DNA from: Acanthosoma haemorrhoidale
Lineage: Eukaryota > Arthropoda > Insecta > Hemiptera > Acanthosomatidae
Length of the DNA stretch: 64,000 nt
Direction: 5' to 3'
NCBI GenBank assembly: GCA_930367205.1
Contig: OV884009.1
Coordinates: forward strand, 95,253,189 to 95,317,188
Position numbers and translations under genes: made by a program. Below are positions 21,005 through 33,870 of this stretch, piece by piece (position 1 is the stretch's first letter; each line of letters begins with the position of its first letter). The notes beneath the pieces are model-generated. The model searched no databases. It was not told the DNA's origin and saw only the letters and a program-made list of their open reading frames with translations.

Positions 21005-22934
21005 CTTTAAAAATGTAACATTGCTAGATATAAATAAATTTTGTAATAAAAATTTAAATAATGTTACAATTCAATACATTTTCTTAAAATCCAAAAACCC
21101 AATAGAAAAATATTTTAAAAAACTATTAAAAAAAATAATTCTGAAATTTGAAGTTTATTTGAAAATACGTATAGTGACTAAATTGTGGTTTGAAAATATT
21201 AAACAATGAGGAAAAGGAGAAAAAAAAAATAGAAGTTGCATTTTACAATTATTTGATTAATGAAAATAAAAATAAAATTATTATTTGAATAACTTTATTT
21301 TGATAATCAAAATGTAAATAAAAATTGCAATAAGGGCATAAATACAGCATACAAAATTAATCAAGGTGTTAGGTGGAAAATTGACATATATGGTAAAAAT
21401 ATAATTGTGTGGGAATGTTCACTCTAGATATAGTCATATAGACACCCGAGTATGCAAAAGTTATTAAAAAAATAATAATATGAACATTTTATTTAATTAT
21501 TAAACAGAACTTAAATATTATACAGTGACATAACAGCTACTGTCCTTAAAACAGAAAAACCTTAAAAATTCTGGGTTTTAGCCTAGGAGATGTGGTAAGG
21601 CTACCTACTTCTTAAAAACTGTTCCTTTAACACCAGACAATTTTTCGTCAACATTTTACTTTAATGAGATCTTCGATTGATACCATTTGTAGTTCACTGC
21701 GGAGCTGTTGGACAGGAGCCCTTTGAGCCAAACTTTATTGAATTTAGAAATTCCTTGCATTGTGACATCTGTTATTAGATAATATGTTGGTTTCTTGTTT
21801 AATTTAACTCAAGAGTTAGTAAAATAAGTATGTGGTCTCAGTACACTAAAAACTTCAAAATATATCTACCACCTAAAACTTCCAAACCTATAAAATAATC
21901 TATTAGTATTGATGAGATATTAATATCACTCCGGAAATTGTCATGTAATGGTTTCAAGGAAATAACACAAACATGCACATGTTCACCCTGAATGAACTGG
22001 TTTATCCTTTTTTTTTTTCTCAAAACTTCTTTAAGTGTTCATTCCTTCTTTTTTCTTTATAAACCCCTCAATATTTATTTCTTAAGAAACATATACAAGC
22101 ATGTACATTGGAAGTTTTCAGAATGTTCTATCTCATTTAATGACAAAACAGGAGTGAATATTGAAAATCCATCTGTGGATTACTGTTCAGGATGACACAT
22201 GACATTTAACGAAGGAAAAAAAAAATTTTTTTACGCTTAAAAATACCGGTTACTTCTCAAAGTTTGGTCTCGTGTAGTGTCAAAGCAAGGGGAAGAGACC
22301 ATGGTTATGGGGGGATTTTGAAAAGCTGATTATTGATCAGGTAAAAATTCAGAACATTTCAAGAACAGGAAAAATCTGTCATTTTCAACGATTAAGAATT
22401 TGAGTTCCTTTTCAAAGACTGTTTTTGTAACGAAATTAAATTTTTTATTCTGAACAGGAATCTATTGTGGGATATTCCAAAATTTGCATTTATTTTTAGC
22501 CAGTGTAGAATCGCTTCTTATTTGGGGGACTTATCAATTTTAATTAAGCAGCCTGAAAAAAAATTGCAGACGAATAAATATTCATAGCAAAAATTGCATT
22601 TGTAAGGAATTTGATTTGCTTCAAACCCACTGGATAAAAGTGAAACCAGGTTATCATACTGCTGTTTTTTTGTTTGTTTAAGGGGATGTCAACGACGAGG
22701 GTCATTGACGCCTGAACATATCAGTGTTTGAATAAAAGAATAAACAGCAGTTTTAGTGAGATATTTCTACCTTTTAACAGTTCATCAGCGGTTGTGTTCA
22801 AGAGTGGTTCAACAACAATGTTTTAAAAGCAATATTTTATAACTAATTTATATTATTCTATAACCATTCCAGCAATATGTTAAACATTTTTCAGGACATT
22901 GTGAGACTAAAGTATCAACAATCGAATGGATAAT
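21005..22934. other. AT-rich part of intron 1, nothing firm
   Basis: No gene is supported. A segment near 22679-22712 (GGGGATGTCAACGACGAGGG and following) resembles 50797-50829 and may be a short repeat. Confidence 0.4.
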
Positions 22935-24360
22935 TCTTCGATTTTAAAATTTCACCTTTTCTGTTTTTTCTGGCATAAAAAACTTTCCCAATTTCTTGAT
23001 CCTTTCCTATCTGGTTTCCGTCCCAGTTACTCCACAAAATCTACACTACCTGATCTCATTAGTGAAATTCATGCTGCTATTGATAAACAAAAACTAGCAG
23101 TTCTAATTCTCCTGTTTCTCAAAAGCATTCAATACTTTAGACCACGAAGTTCTTTTTTCCAAGTTGAAATCATTAACCTTCTCCAATAACTCTATACCTT
23201 GGTTTTGGTAATTTATTTCCAACCATTCACAAGTAGTTACAATCCCTAATTTACCCCTATCTGCTTCCCTCACTCACTCTTCCTCGGGTGTAGCCCTAGG
23301 GATCGAGCATTTCTCCCCTTATTCTTAGCATTTACATTAATTATCTTCTTTCTACTCCCAGCTGAAACTTATAACACCCACCCTCAATATCTAGAAATCC
23401 CAGAAGGTAGCCTTGTTACCCGGTTAGGTTCAAAATACTATTTCTATTGCATTATTTAACAGTCCTAATTCTCCTAGATTTCCCCAAAGCATTTGATACC
23501 ACAGACCACACAATACTTCTTTCCAAGATAAAATCATTATCACCATAAAATCACCCAGATCATAACTTCATTTTATAGACTAAAATCACCTTCTTCGATA
23601 GCTCTATTCAATGGTTTCAGTCATGTCTTTCCAACTATCCCTTATCAACCCCTACTATCTGCTTCCCTCACTCTTCCTCGGGTGAAACCCTGGGGATCGA
23701 GCATTTCTCCCCTTCTTTTTACTGTTTACATAAATTATCTCCCTAACTCTATTCAACAGTTCCCACAACCTTTACGCTGACGACTCCCAAATTTATTTAT
23801 CCTTCCCACCTCCAATTTTTTAGTTGCGTTTGCCCAGATTCATGGTGACCTAGATTGGATCAGTGCCTGGGCCAACCTGAATAACTGAGGTTGTTAAATG
23901 CAGCAAAAACCCAGGCAATTTTCATAGGCGCCCGTTTCCTTCTCAGATCCTTGACAGATATTCCCGCTTTAACCCTTAGTAATCTTCCCATTACTTTTTG
24001 TTGTACTGTCAAAAACCTAGGGATAACCATTGAACAAACCCTCTCTTGTAACCAACATATCTCTTAAATTTCCTGTCGGACACCCTGAAACTATTCCATC
24101 GCTCTCGCCATCTACTCTCCCAGACTACACGGCAACTCCTTCTTTCCTCCCTCACTTTAACTATGGCTATGTTGTGTATGGGGGTCTCTCGGTAGGACTC
24201 TAGGGCAAGTTGAAGTCCATCATGAATCAATCGCTTCGTTAGATTTGTCTTTATGACTCTGCAGCACTCCCATGTCTCACACCTCTACGCCAAGTTAGGG
24301 TGGCTCTTCCATCTGAACATTAATTAATGTTATTCGTAGGGGATTTGATCTGGGTGTAAA
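22935..24360 (+). pseudogene. CR1/jockey-like LINE reverse transcriptase with internal duplication
   Basis: Plus-strand motifs in order: LSGFRPSYSTKSTLPDLISE (23005), an AVLILL-K-FDTLDHE-type block (23095-23150), SSGVALGSSISPL (about 23280), then a second LILLDFPKAFDTTDHTILLS block (about 23465) and a second GSSISPLLF block (about 23695). LYADDSQIYLS (23770), a KTQAIFIGA-like block (23910), KNLGITIEQTLS (24010) and YGYVVYGGLS (24165) follow. RT copies its own RNA into the genome by target-primed reverse transcription; this copy has stops and frameshifts. Confidence 0.8.
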
Positions 24361-25384
24361 TTTTTTTTTCTATTCTAATATATTATGAGCTAATTCCTTA
24401 TGTTTGGGGAATGAAAGGCTTTTTATGTCTTTGATATATTTTGTGCCCCGACTCTAAATTTCCTTCTTTTGGGCTTTCTTTCATCTAAATCTGATTCTCC
24501 TTTCCTTCTTTTAGTACTGCCAAAGTAAATAATTTATTTCAAAATAAAACATGTCATATATCAGAAAAGAGTTAAGATTTTTATGACCAGTTCGGGCCCT
24601 TCAACTATTGTAATATTTGGGTGGTATCTTATTTCTCTGATGAGGGCATTTTTTGAAATCCCACAATAATTGGGGACTTATGAAACTTCATATGTTTTAA
24701 TAACTATTTTACTATGATCTGAGGACAATTTTTACTAATAACAGCCTCTTCATTTCTTTTCTATATAATTGCTTCACAGAATCAATTGCCGATCAGGTTT
24801 TATATACATAGCTCATGCTGGTTATGGGTTTGGCCTTTCATTAATGAATGAAAACGAGTGTCCTTCCTCAAAAAAATTTTATTTTATCAAAAAGGTTTTT
24901 CAACAGACTTCGATACCATTTTCAATGCTCTAACAAGAATAACAAATAATCAAATAGAAGTTGAAAATGTATTTGTTATATGAAAATGATTTCCCTCTCC
25001 AAATGATCCAATAACTAATAATCAAATGATGAATAAATTTGTATATTCAACTAAGCAGACTGAAAGACCCAGATTCCTGTTAGCACTTTTATTCCTCCCT
25101 TAAGAACCATAGTACCCTCATTTTGAACAGACTAATTCAAATTGAGAGGCAATTTAAAGGCAAAATGTTTTGTCATCCTACTATCCAGCAAAGTGGAAGC
25201 TATAACTAATGAAGTTAGAGGCCAAAAATATGGAAAATTATTAAATAGTTACAGAACAAACTTCCCCAGTCACTAAGGGTAAATTGGAAAAATGTTAACA
25301 GACTCCATTTATCTGTTAAAGACATAATTCACCAATACGGGATATGGAAAACTAATAAATGGGTTTAGGCCACTTAAAAGTAGA
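24361..25384. other. Intron 1, LINE tail and unassigned sequence
   Basis: The first 150 bases look like the LINE 3' tail. The rest holds no recognisable coding or repeat unit. Confidence 0.4.
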
Positions 25385-26400
25385 ATTTTCATGTGAATTT
25401 TTCGCAATATGTCCGATTGTGGCCAGGGACGGTTTACTTCAGCTTGGAATTATTTTCATTTTTTTTTTTCAAAATTTCAATTCAAAAAAGAGAGAAAAAA
25501 ATAGGTGGGCTGGAAAATAGTTTAACCAACTAAGCCCCTTTCTCCGCGTTGTGAATGAACATGAACCCCAGTTGATGATCCCAATCTACACACCTTCCTT
25601 TGTGAGTGCGAGTCGTGTATGAACATACCTGGGACCTACACACCCCCACTACAAACGCAAAGCACGAGTTTATGGGCGTAAGCCTAGATTTTTATTCTAA
25701 AACGGCAATACGATGAGGACTTCCTACAAAAGCAACTATGCAAATTTAAATCTGGCTTAGAACCAGCGTTTTATGTGCTTTTGTAGCCATTTATCCATTC
25801 TTCGTCAATTGTGGTCAAGAGAGTTTTATTCCAGCGGGGCATTATTTTGATAATTTTTTTAGAGAATTAGGGGACTTTTATTTTGCAAACGAGTTAAAAA
25901 AAAAAAATGTAAAACAGTTTTTCTTTGAAGCTCGATAATTCTAGTGTGACCATTTTAGAGAACAAAAAATGTTGGGAAATGGATTATCTGCAAAGCCCCC
26001 AAATGCCGGGAATCTTGATATCCGGTTAGGTACCACCATTTCAGTGTGAATTTTGTGCTTCATGGCCGGTTGTGGTCAGGAATGGTTTGCTTCATCAAGG
26101 CATTATTTCAACAGTTTCTTAGTGAATTTTAGCGCTATTTTTTAAATGCCACCTTTCCAGCAATTCATATACCACACGAATAAATAAAATAGTGCGCAGG
26201 GAAATAGTTCACATGTCTACGTAATTTCCTATACAAGAACCAATCACACCAGGATCTATGTGTCTTCTTCCGCAAGCGTGAGTCGTGTATGAACATGCCC
26301 ATGACCTATGTAACTGTTCTGTATGGGCATTCATGGAAGCCGCCTGTCTTCCTTTGCAAGCGTGAGTCGTGTATGAACCTCTGGGACCTAAGCATCCTAC
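25385..26400 (+). repeat. Diverged tandem or nested repeat block
   Basis: The phrase CGAGTCGTGTATGAAC (or GTGAGTCGTGTATGAAC), preceded by a TTCCTTTG/TTCCGCAAG stretch and followed by GGGACCTA or TGACCTA, occurs near 25605, 26275 and 26359. A second phrase, TGTGGTCAGG-A-GGTTT with a following CATTATTT, occurs near 25421, 25811 and 26083. The alternation suggests at least three diverged copies of a unit of several hundred bases. No ORF is shared. Confidence 0.55.
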
Positions 26401-29400
26401 ATTCCGAGCACCCTTGAAACCCTCCTAGGGACAGATACCCCTGGGTGGGCAAAAAATAGTTGTATCAACATTTACTTAGGGGACAACTCCAAGTCAAAGG
26501 AAGGAGGCATGTTGACCAGAACTAAGAAGTTATAGAGAGGTGCTATTCTGCACCTTTTGCAGCAAGCTTTAAGACAAAGGGGTAAGGTAACCTTGTTTTT
26601 TTGGGTTATTACAAGGTGAACAGATGTGGGCAAAATTGTTGACCTTATGTTACTGTTTCAGGTGCTGGAGTTTAATGCAGATTTTCAATTATTGTTGTGT
26701 AGTGTTTAGCAGCCTGGCACTGGACCATACTAGAACAGTTGAGCTTGCTATAAACATTGAGGTGCTTAGGACAGTATCCAAGGATGGGTTGTTTTTGCAG
26801 GTACTTTGTAGGGCTAAAAGTGCCTATCTCAAAGTAAGACTTCCCCTGTCTACCATAACTTCATTAAGTATGAATGGTTACTCTTAATTTATGTTGTAGA
26901 GTTAGAGCCTAGTAGTATCTATTTAAACCTATTAATTTAAAATATTTATTAGATTCTTTATTGAATATTTATGCTAAGATGTTTAGTTTTTTTAATTGTT
27001 ACCATAACGTATAGGTTAGTTAAACATGTTTAATGGTTAATTAAACGGAAAATTGACCTTATAAGATCAACATAAGTTGACCTATGAGATATAAGTTGAC
27101 CTCTTATGTTTCAAAGTTAATTACTGTGTTGGATATAAATAAATTTATATTGTGGCAGGAGTGTAATCATTGTCATGTATAGGATTACATTTTTTTGTTA
27201 TTATTATGTATACATAGATTTATACTTACTAAAATATAGGCAGTTATATATGTTTTCAAGAACAAGTTTTACAATATTATTTTTAAACAGAAAATTGTAT
27301 AAGAGCTGATATATCTTAATTAATAAGATTGAATGATTAATTCATTGTTTCAAAGCTTTAATGAAGTATTATATTATTTTTGAGAGTACCTAATTGTTTT
27401 GTATCAAGTCATTTTTCCCAGTATGGATGACATATTAATTTTTTTTTAATGTAGCTTTTTATTTATAAACATATTTTTTCCATTAGTCAAAGTTGAAACC
27501 CCAAAATACTTCGAACAATTTTTTTTATCTATAGAATAATTTTTAAAACTGTTTGTTACCATCTGTGTTTCTCTTTTCATTTTCATTGGAACTATTCATA
27601 TCAGAAATTATGTGCTTGTGATGCCATTAAAATTTATGCATATATTTTATACCTAATGCATTTTCATTTTTTTTGTTAAATTTTATTTTCAAGCATGATC
27701 TCTACATGTATTTTTTTCTGATAAGTAGTAAATGCGCTTATATAAAAATACAATAACAAAGTTGGTTAATTCAGGTATTGTTTTGGCCATTGGTGATGTA
27801 CCTATTTAGGAAGTTGATTTCCAGTAAGAAACCCTGAATATTGACTTCAGTGTTCCAGGCAATGTTCAAGGGGAGTTACCATTTGTTGAGTTCCCTCATT
27901 GAAGTGGGTCTAAAGGCCTGGTGCCAGATCATAAATTTCGTTACCCTTTGCTGAAATTTTCCCCCGGGCCAGCCACATGAAATATTCTTCATTCAAGGTG
28001 GACAACGGCAACAACCTGTTACTCTCGGCATTATGTCCAGGCCACTCCTAAATATTTCACCAATATTTTGTTTTATTACAGCAATGTATACTGCAATATG
28101 CTGGCTACACCATTGCCACAAAATATATGTCAACTTACCTCCTAAGTTACTGTTTCCTTTCAAGTGCAAAAATCTAACCAAAAGAATTCCAAATTAATTG
28201 AAAAAGTTTCTGTTCACAAGGAAATGTTTGATCCAGCCCACCAAAATTATAAAAACACAATGATAGCAACATACAGCCCAGGAATTAAAAACAACAACAC
28301 ATAAACAAGTAAGCATTTTTTTTTTTTATTGTTCACATAATAAATAATAAAAAAACTAACGAATTACTTTTAACTACATAAAATAGTTTAAATAAAAAGT
28401 ACATTCAGAACATTCCATTCTTCTTGCATTGACATTTACATTTTTGAAATATATTTAAATGTTTATTGTTACATATAATATATTAGCAGTTTTACTTCTA
28501 GGAACAAATTGTAGCTTAAAATATAATTTTAATCAACGATTACTAAATAAAATACCTTAATATTAATAATAAACTAAAAATTAGTTTTACTCTATTTCTT
28601 AGTGCTTAATCTTGCCACTGAACTTCACCATCGGGAAAAAATTAATCTTTTAGAGCATCTCTAAGGTGAAGCCTTTTGGCTTAAGAAATCCTTTTCTAGA
28701 AAAATAATAAATAAAATAAAATTTTGCATCAAATGCAACTCCATTCTTGGACTCAAAACTGTTAGGGGATTTCAATTTAGAGTTGTTTCAGATCAAAATA
28801 TACAAGAAAAAAGTTGTCAATTGATTGAAATAATTCAATTAAATTAAAATCTTAATATCTAGTTTAAAATAACAAATGAACTTTCACTAATCTAGTCTGA
28901 TATTTAAATACCCTCTTTGCAAAGAATCTTTTAAAAGGTCAGACAGACCCTACTGTGCTTGTTCTTAAACAATTAAAATTATGTTGGGATTGGACAATAA
29001 TAATGAAGGGAAGTTATTTACTATAGGAAATCTGCACAGAGATTCATAGACAATATCACAGAGTTTTTAAAATTTGTAACTTATTGGTGTATTCAATGGC
29101 CACTAATGAGCCTCATGAGTAAATTCGGAAAATAAATAAATATCCTGAGAATATTTAAGTAAATAACACTATCAATAAACCCAAACAAAAGTACCTCAAT
29201 AAATATTGTTAAAGGCAGACTAGACTGGAAGCAAAATTGTCTTGGTAAAGGGGTGAGTCAATCAAAGACAGATGTATAATCAGGGCTAAAGCTTTTCAGG
29301 TGAACTTGGATTCAACAACAGTATTGCAAGCTAATTATCTAACAATCATGATATAGATATGTTGTGGCCACCTCTTAATTACAAATAATTATAAGTCACT

Positions 29401-29459
29401 CTCTTCTCGATCAGATCATATAATATCTATAATTTTTTCCATATGTTTAATAAATTAAG
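26401..29459. other. Long stretch of intron 1 without recognised features
   Basis: AT-rich sequence. An 87-codon plus-strand frame at 26624-26887 has no recognisable domain. Short ATAAGTTGACCT iterations occur near 27080. No transposon ends or exons could be supported. Confidence 0.4.
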
Positions 29460-30250
29460 CTAATAACGCCAGTCGGAGAGTGGGGGATAAGTAGTGGGGG
29501 AGTCAGTCGTAGGTGGGGAGTTACCCCCACCCTACTGGCTGGCCTCCTATATAAGCCTGAGCTCCTGAGTCAGAGACCAGACATCATGCAACCGGGACCT
29601 TGAACACTTCTCTCTCTGCACTGGCGCCTGCAGCTCTACTCTAAACCATGGACTTCTCATTTAACTACCTCTGCATCTCTCTTTCCTAACCTGCTATGTT
29701 GTAGTCCAGCGTTTGGCAGACCCACACCATCCTAGTGGGAATCTCTGACTTCGTCTCGCTAAAACTAGCACCTCCTTGGGAGAGACCTCTCCCTCGCAGA
29801 CGACGGTTGCCGTGGCCCTGCAAATGCAGCATCTCCCATGGCAATCCAGTCTGCCTCTCTCCGGTTTACACTCGCCTTTGGGATCTGGACGGTTTTTGCC
29901 TACCCTTAGATACCGAGTGTGAATTCGTGGTCATTCCAAGACAACATAAACTATCTATAAACCTACCCTGTACCTCTTCTCCTGAGCACAGTGCTTTGTC
30001 GGGGCACACACACCTTCTAAAGATCTTATGGAGTCAGATCAAAGCGAATTAGGCTGCCCTGCCGACTAGGCCGGCGGCCAGAGTGAAAGACCATAGGTCC
30101 ACCCGCCTTATCTCTTTCTGGGCGCTCGCCGGACGGGGGCTAAGAGGTTGTAACAATCCTAGCCCGCGGCGGGCGTCTCCTCGCCACTTGGGGGATACCC
30201 AGGTATACTGAGCCTCCTAGTGACGACCCGACAAGATAGATAAGGTCTAA
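29460..30250 (+). mobile_element. GC-rich LTR-like block with TATA box
   Basis: The GC content rises sharply compared with the flanks. CCTATATAAGCCTGAGC (about 29549) is a good TATA box, followed 25-30 bases later by a CAGACATCA initiator-like site and CT-rich leader sequence. A 105-codon frame (29735-30052) is open, but part of it recurs as the dispersed repeat at 6030-6230, so it is more likely repeat than host gene. 30060-30250 is the most GC-rich part (CCGGCGG, GCCGGACGGGGG). An LTR plus leader of a retroelement is my best guess. Confidence 0.4.
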
Positions 30251-30269
30251 CCTGCTTAAACCAGACCTA

Positions 30270-30790
30270 AAAATATAACAATGAAGAACTATGACTAAAA
30301 ATCCTCCTTACTTTTACAACCTGTTTCAATCCATATCTTGCAATACTAGATCGTGAATATCCAACCTGTATTTCCCATCTGAAAAATCTGCTTCCTTTGA
30401 CTGTTCCTTTCTTACCTATGCCACTAACCTTTGGAACTCTATTCCCATCAATACTAATCACTTGCCAACTTTCATAATCTTTAAATCGAGACTTTATCAG
30501 TTCTTATCTTCCTCCAATCTAACAATTCATAATTTATCATTATTGTTAGTCTTTTTATTTTTCATTAATATTATAAATTTTCTATTATAATGTATCTCAG
30601 CAACCTTTAGCACTTTTCCCCCTGGTAATGATTCCTTTATTTACCTTATGCTCTTAGTTAACTGTTAGTGAATGTCATTTACCTCCATTCATTTATGTTT
30701 TTTGTTTCAATGTTGGGCTGTTTGTACATTGAATTCCCCACATATGTACAAAGGAGCATTATTCATTATAAGCTAATTGCATTAGCATAA
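30270..30790 (+). pseudogene. LINE C-terminal fragment
   Basis: Plus-strand frame: SASFDCSFLTYATNLWNSIP, then FKSRLYQFLSSSNLTIHN, the C-terminal end of the LINE family seen at 18.2 kb, followed by an AT-rich tail. Confidence 0.65.
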
Positions 30791-30794
30791 ATTA

Positions 30795-32083
30795 AAGGGT
30801 TGGCCAAAAAGTCCGTTCGGTTTTTTAAGCGAAAATAAGACACAACTTTTAAAAACAAAGCGATTTATTCAATCAATGATAAAATTGCCGTTTTGTTCCA
30901 GTATCTTCTGCCATCTCATGGGTAGATTCATAATTCCATGCTCAAAGAATTTCCTGTTTTTACTGGCAAACAAATTTTCCAAGTGGATTTTTACATCTTT
31001 TTCAGAGTAGAAGGTCTGTCCATTCAATGAATTTTGAAGAGACCGAAACAGGTGTAAATCTGAAGGTGCAAGGTCGAGGGAATATGGAGGGTGCGGCAAA
31101 ACTTCCCAGCCAAGCTCCAGTAACTTCTGCCGTGTCTGCAAAGAAGTGTGCGGTCTGGCATTGTCGTGATGGAAGACAATTCCCTTACGGTTGGCTAGTT
31201 CTAGACGCTTCTGGTGGATCGCTGCATTTAATTTGTCCAGCTGGTCACAGTAAACATCCGAATTGATGGTCCTGTTCGTGGGAAGAAGTTCCTAAAAGAC
31301 AACACCCCTCCAATCCCACCAAATCGAGAGCATAACCTTCTTTGGGTGAAGTCCTGCTTTGGGGGTTGTTTGTGGTAATTCGCCGCGCTTCTCCCATGAG
31401 CGTTTGCGCTCCACATTGTTATATACGGTCCACTTTTCGTCCCCTGTTATCATTCTCTTCAAAAAAGGATCGTTTTCTTCACGTTTCTGCAACGAATAGC
31501 AGATGGAAATCCTTTGGGCGAGGTTAGCCTCACTAAGTAGATGGGGAACCCAAACATCAAGCCTGTTCACGTAGCCAATTTTGATGCAGATGGTTTTCAA
31601 CACTTGATTTGGATATTTTGAGGATAACTGCGATCTCCCTAGTTTTATAACGGGGATTGGTGTCGACTAATTCCTTCACTTTGTCGCTGTTAATCTCAGT
31701 TGGCTGGCCAGAGCGAGATGCGTTTTGAACTGAAAAATTTCCCGATCGAAATCTTGAAAACCACTTCTGGCACACACATTCTGTAACAGCATCCTCTCCG
31801 TATACAGCACATATCTTCCTGCAAGTTTCTACTGCTTTCTTGCCTTTTTTAAAATAAAAAAAGCATGAGGTGTCGATAATGTTCCTTTTGGTTTTCCATT
31901 TTCTGGATGATTCTAAACACACAAAATACAATCAGTCTCGTCGGGATTTTGCGTCAAACTACGTTGAAGAGTCTAGTATCTGACGAGAGCGCACTTGCAA
32001 GGGACGGACTGAAGTTAGCTACATATTAGACTGCTTGAAGTTTCGTGACAACAAAAACCAAATAGACTTTTTGGTCAATCTGA
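30795..32083 (-). mobile_element. mariner element, nearly full length
   Basis: 1289 bases between TA dinucleotides (30793-30794 and 32084-32085). The TIRs read inward as GGGTTGGCCAAAAAGTC and CAGATTGACCAAAAAGTC, then TTTGGTTTTT. The size is typical of mariner (about 1.3 kb). It contains one long transposase gene on the minus strand and lies in GCN2 intron 1 in the host gene's orientation. Confidence 0.92.
30869..31931 (-). pseudogene. mariner transposase, one frameshift and one stop
   Basis: From the N-terminus: HTH regions with KWFSRFRSGNF and KISKSSVENHL, then the WVPHLLSEAN linker. The catalytic blocks follow: MITGDEKW (first Asp), VFHHDNARPH (second Asp) and HPPYSLDLAPSDLHLFRSL (third Asp), giving a DDD triad. 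Ser-Leu-Asp replaces the usual Ser-Pro-Asp. Only two lesions are visible: an extra A in the A-run near 31590 that shifts frame, and a TAG near 31290 in GVVF-stop-ELLP. The C-terminus RWQKILEQNGNFIID is intact. The enzyme would cut and paste mariner DNA at TA sites. Confidence 0.9.
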
Positions 32084-32089
32084 TATAAT

Positions 32090-33055
32090 TTGATTGAGTA
32101 CGGCACCAGAGCTTGCTCTGTAAACTCGAAGACAACCTCAGTTAGTTAGATTCCACATACTATCTCATCCTTTAAAAAAAATTTGTATTTGTACCTTTTT
32201 GATATTCTTAGGGGGCAATGTCCTAGAATAAAGTGTTTTTTCATTTACATTTCAAAAATGCAATATTGTAAATTAGTATATCATTTTCACATTTATCTTT
32301 TTATTGCAATCAGTACCCCTTGATTGATTTTCTTTTTCGCAAGAGTATAATACAGCCTTTAGGGAATGCCACCCAGTATGACTTTTAAGAAGAAATTGAA
32401 AGTGAATCCCTCCCTGAAGGAAATATTCCCGGATGGGTATGTTCATGAGTTCCAAGTGAAAGGTTTGAGTATAGATATGCTATTCCTCAAACTACAAGTG
32501 AATTTTTTGACAAGATTGGAATCTATCAGAAACTGATAGGCGATTTTCACTATGTATATGTGTTGTAATAATAATATTGTAATTGTTTTTATTTGTATAG
32601 CTTAACACATTTTACATTTTATCACTATTCCCTAATAAATTCAAAAATGAATATATCTTTCAATCGAAGGCTGACTCACACCATAGTTGGTAGGTGGTGT
32701 GATCAGCACTACGTAGATTATCTCTTAACCTTAATTTCGGTTTTCTTAATCAGATTTGCTACTTCTTTATTTAAGTAGCTGTTCATTTATCCTCATAAGG
32801 TTGAGTCAACCCTGACCAGGCCCATTCCCCAAATAAAAGTTTCTTGGGTGAGCAAAGGACCCAACCTGATAAATAATAATGCAAACCGGTGACGGTCACA
32901 AATAACTTTGACCACTAATATTATCTCATTTACTTTATCGTTTTTCAATATATTTTATTGTTATATTATATACTATACTACTATATAATTTATTATTTTA
33001 TATTTGTATCTTTGTTACATTTACAATCTCCATGATGCAACCCTTTTTTAATAAC
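32090..33055. other. Intron 1; possible LINE 3' tail
   Basis: The segment at 32190-32240 (GTACCTTTTTGATATTCTTAG) resembles the LINE tail at 18.46 kb. The remainder shows no gene or repeat I can name. Confidence 0.35.
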
Positions 33056-33059
33056 AGTC

Positions 33060-33320
33060 TGAATTCATTTCATTCTTAGTTACCATCTGACCCAGCTACT
33101 CCACTTAATCCACCCTATCCAAAATTATCAGCAACCTTCAGTCCACCATAGATGGCTGCAAAATCTCGGCCCTCATCCTCCTCGACTTCACTAAAGCATT
33201 CAACATTATTGATAATTTCATCCTTCAATACAAAATAGAAAATAAGCCCTTCTTCCATAGTGCATTCGTTTATTTTCTACCGATCCCAATTCAATCTAGT
33301 TCCCAATAACCCCAATTTTT
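33060..33320 (+). pseudogene. LINE reverse transcriptase fragment
   Basis: Plus-strand translation contains STLSKIISNLQSTIDGCK, then ALILLDFTKAFNIID, the RT block around the first catalytic Asp, in the same family as 23.1 kb. Confidence 0.65.
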
Positions 33321-33354
33321 TTTCCTTTCACACAAATACTAGATACATAAAAGG

Positions 33355-33870
33355 AAGGAATTATAATTTTCAAAGATTTTGAAAAAACCAAAACTGGAAA
33401 AACTTGGATATGGACTTGGTTTGACCAAGAACAGAAAAAAGGGACTCCATTATCAGGGCCAATAATTCAGATGGAATCAATCACCTAACATGCATATATA
33501 AGTGAGCAGAATTTTTCGGATGATACGTTTACTGCCTCAGAAGGATGGCTTCAGGGGTGCAAAAATTGCCTTGGGATTCGACGATCCTCGATTTCGGGTG
33601 AAAAGCTTTCATTTGACTGCTGGTGGGGCAGAAGTATTCATCAATAAGTTTAAACAACTTCCTATAGAAAAGAACTTGCTTTCGGAGCAAGTTTATAACA
33701 TCGATGAAATCTGTCTAAATTGGGATCGAAAAAAGAAAAAAAATTTAGGATATAAACCCTCAAAAAGCACTTGACCATTGCTTTGTGTAGCAATGCGAGT
33801 GGGGATCATAAACTTCATATCTAAAACAAGTAAAAATAATAATAATAAAATAAAATGTTTAGCCGAATCC
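33355..33870 (+). pseudogene. Tigger/jerky-like transposase fragment
   Basis: Frames across the region give TWFDQEQKKGTPLSGPIIQ (the CENP-B type DNA-binding block), FTASEGW-x-FK-type sequence, then AEVFINKFKQLPIEKNLLSE and QVYNIDEICLNW, matching the YNxDETGLxW block that carries the first catalytic Asp. Similarity ends near TIALCSNAS at 33790. Frame changes make it inactive. It is a third Tigger-class relic in the window. Confidence 0.65.

Noticed and set aside
25385..26400. CRISPR array
   Set aside because: Eukaryotic context, long irregular units and diverged repeats; nothing like short spacers.
26624..26887. 87-codon plus-strand ORF in intron 1
   Set aside because: No domain, no splice sites, composition like the flanks.
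29735..30052. 105-codon host gene in the GC-rich block
   Set aside because: Part of it recurs as a truncated repeat at 6030-6230, so it is more likely repeat sequence.
31027..31527. Plus-strand ORFs across the mariner
   Set aside because: They are antisense to a clear transposase and have no family match.
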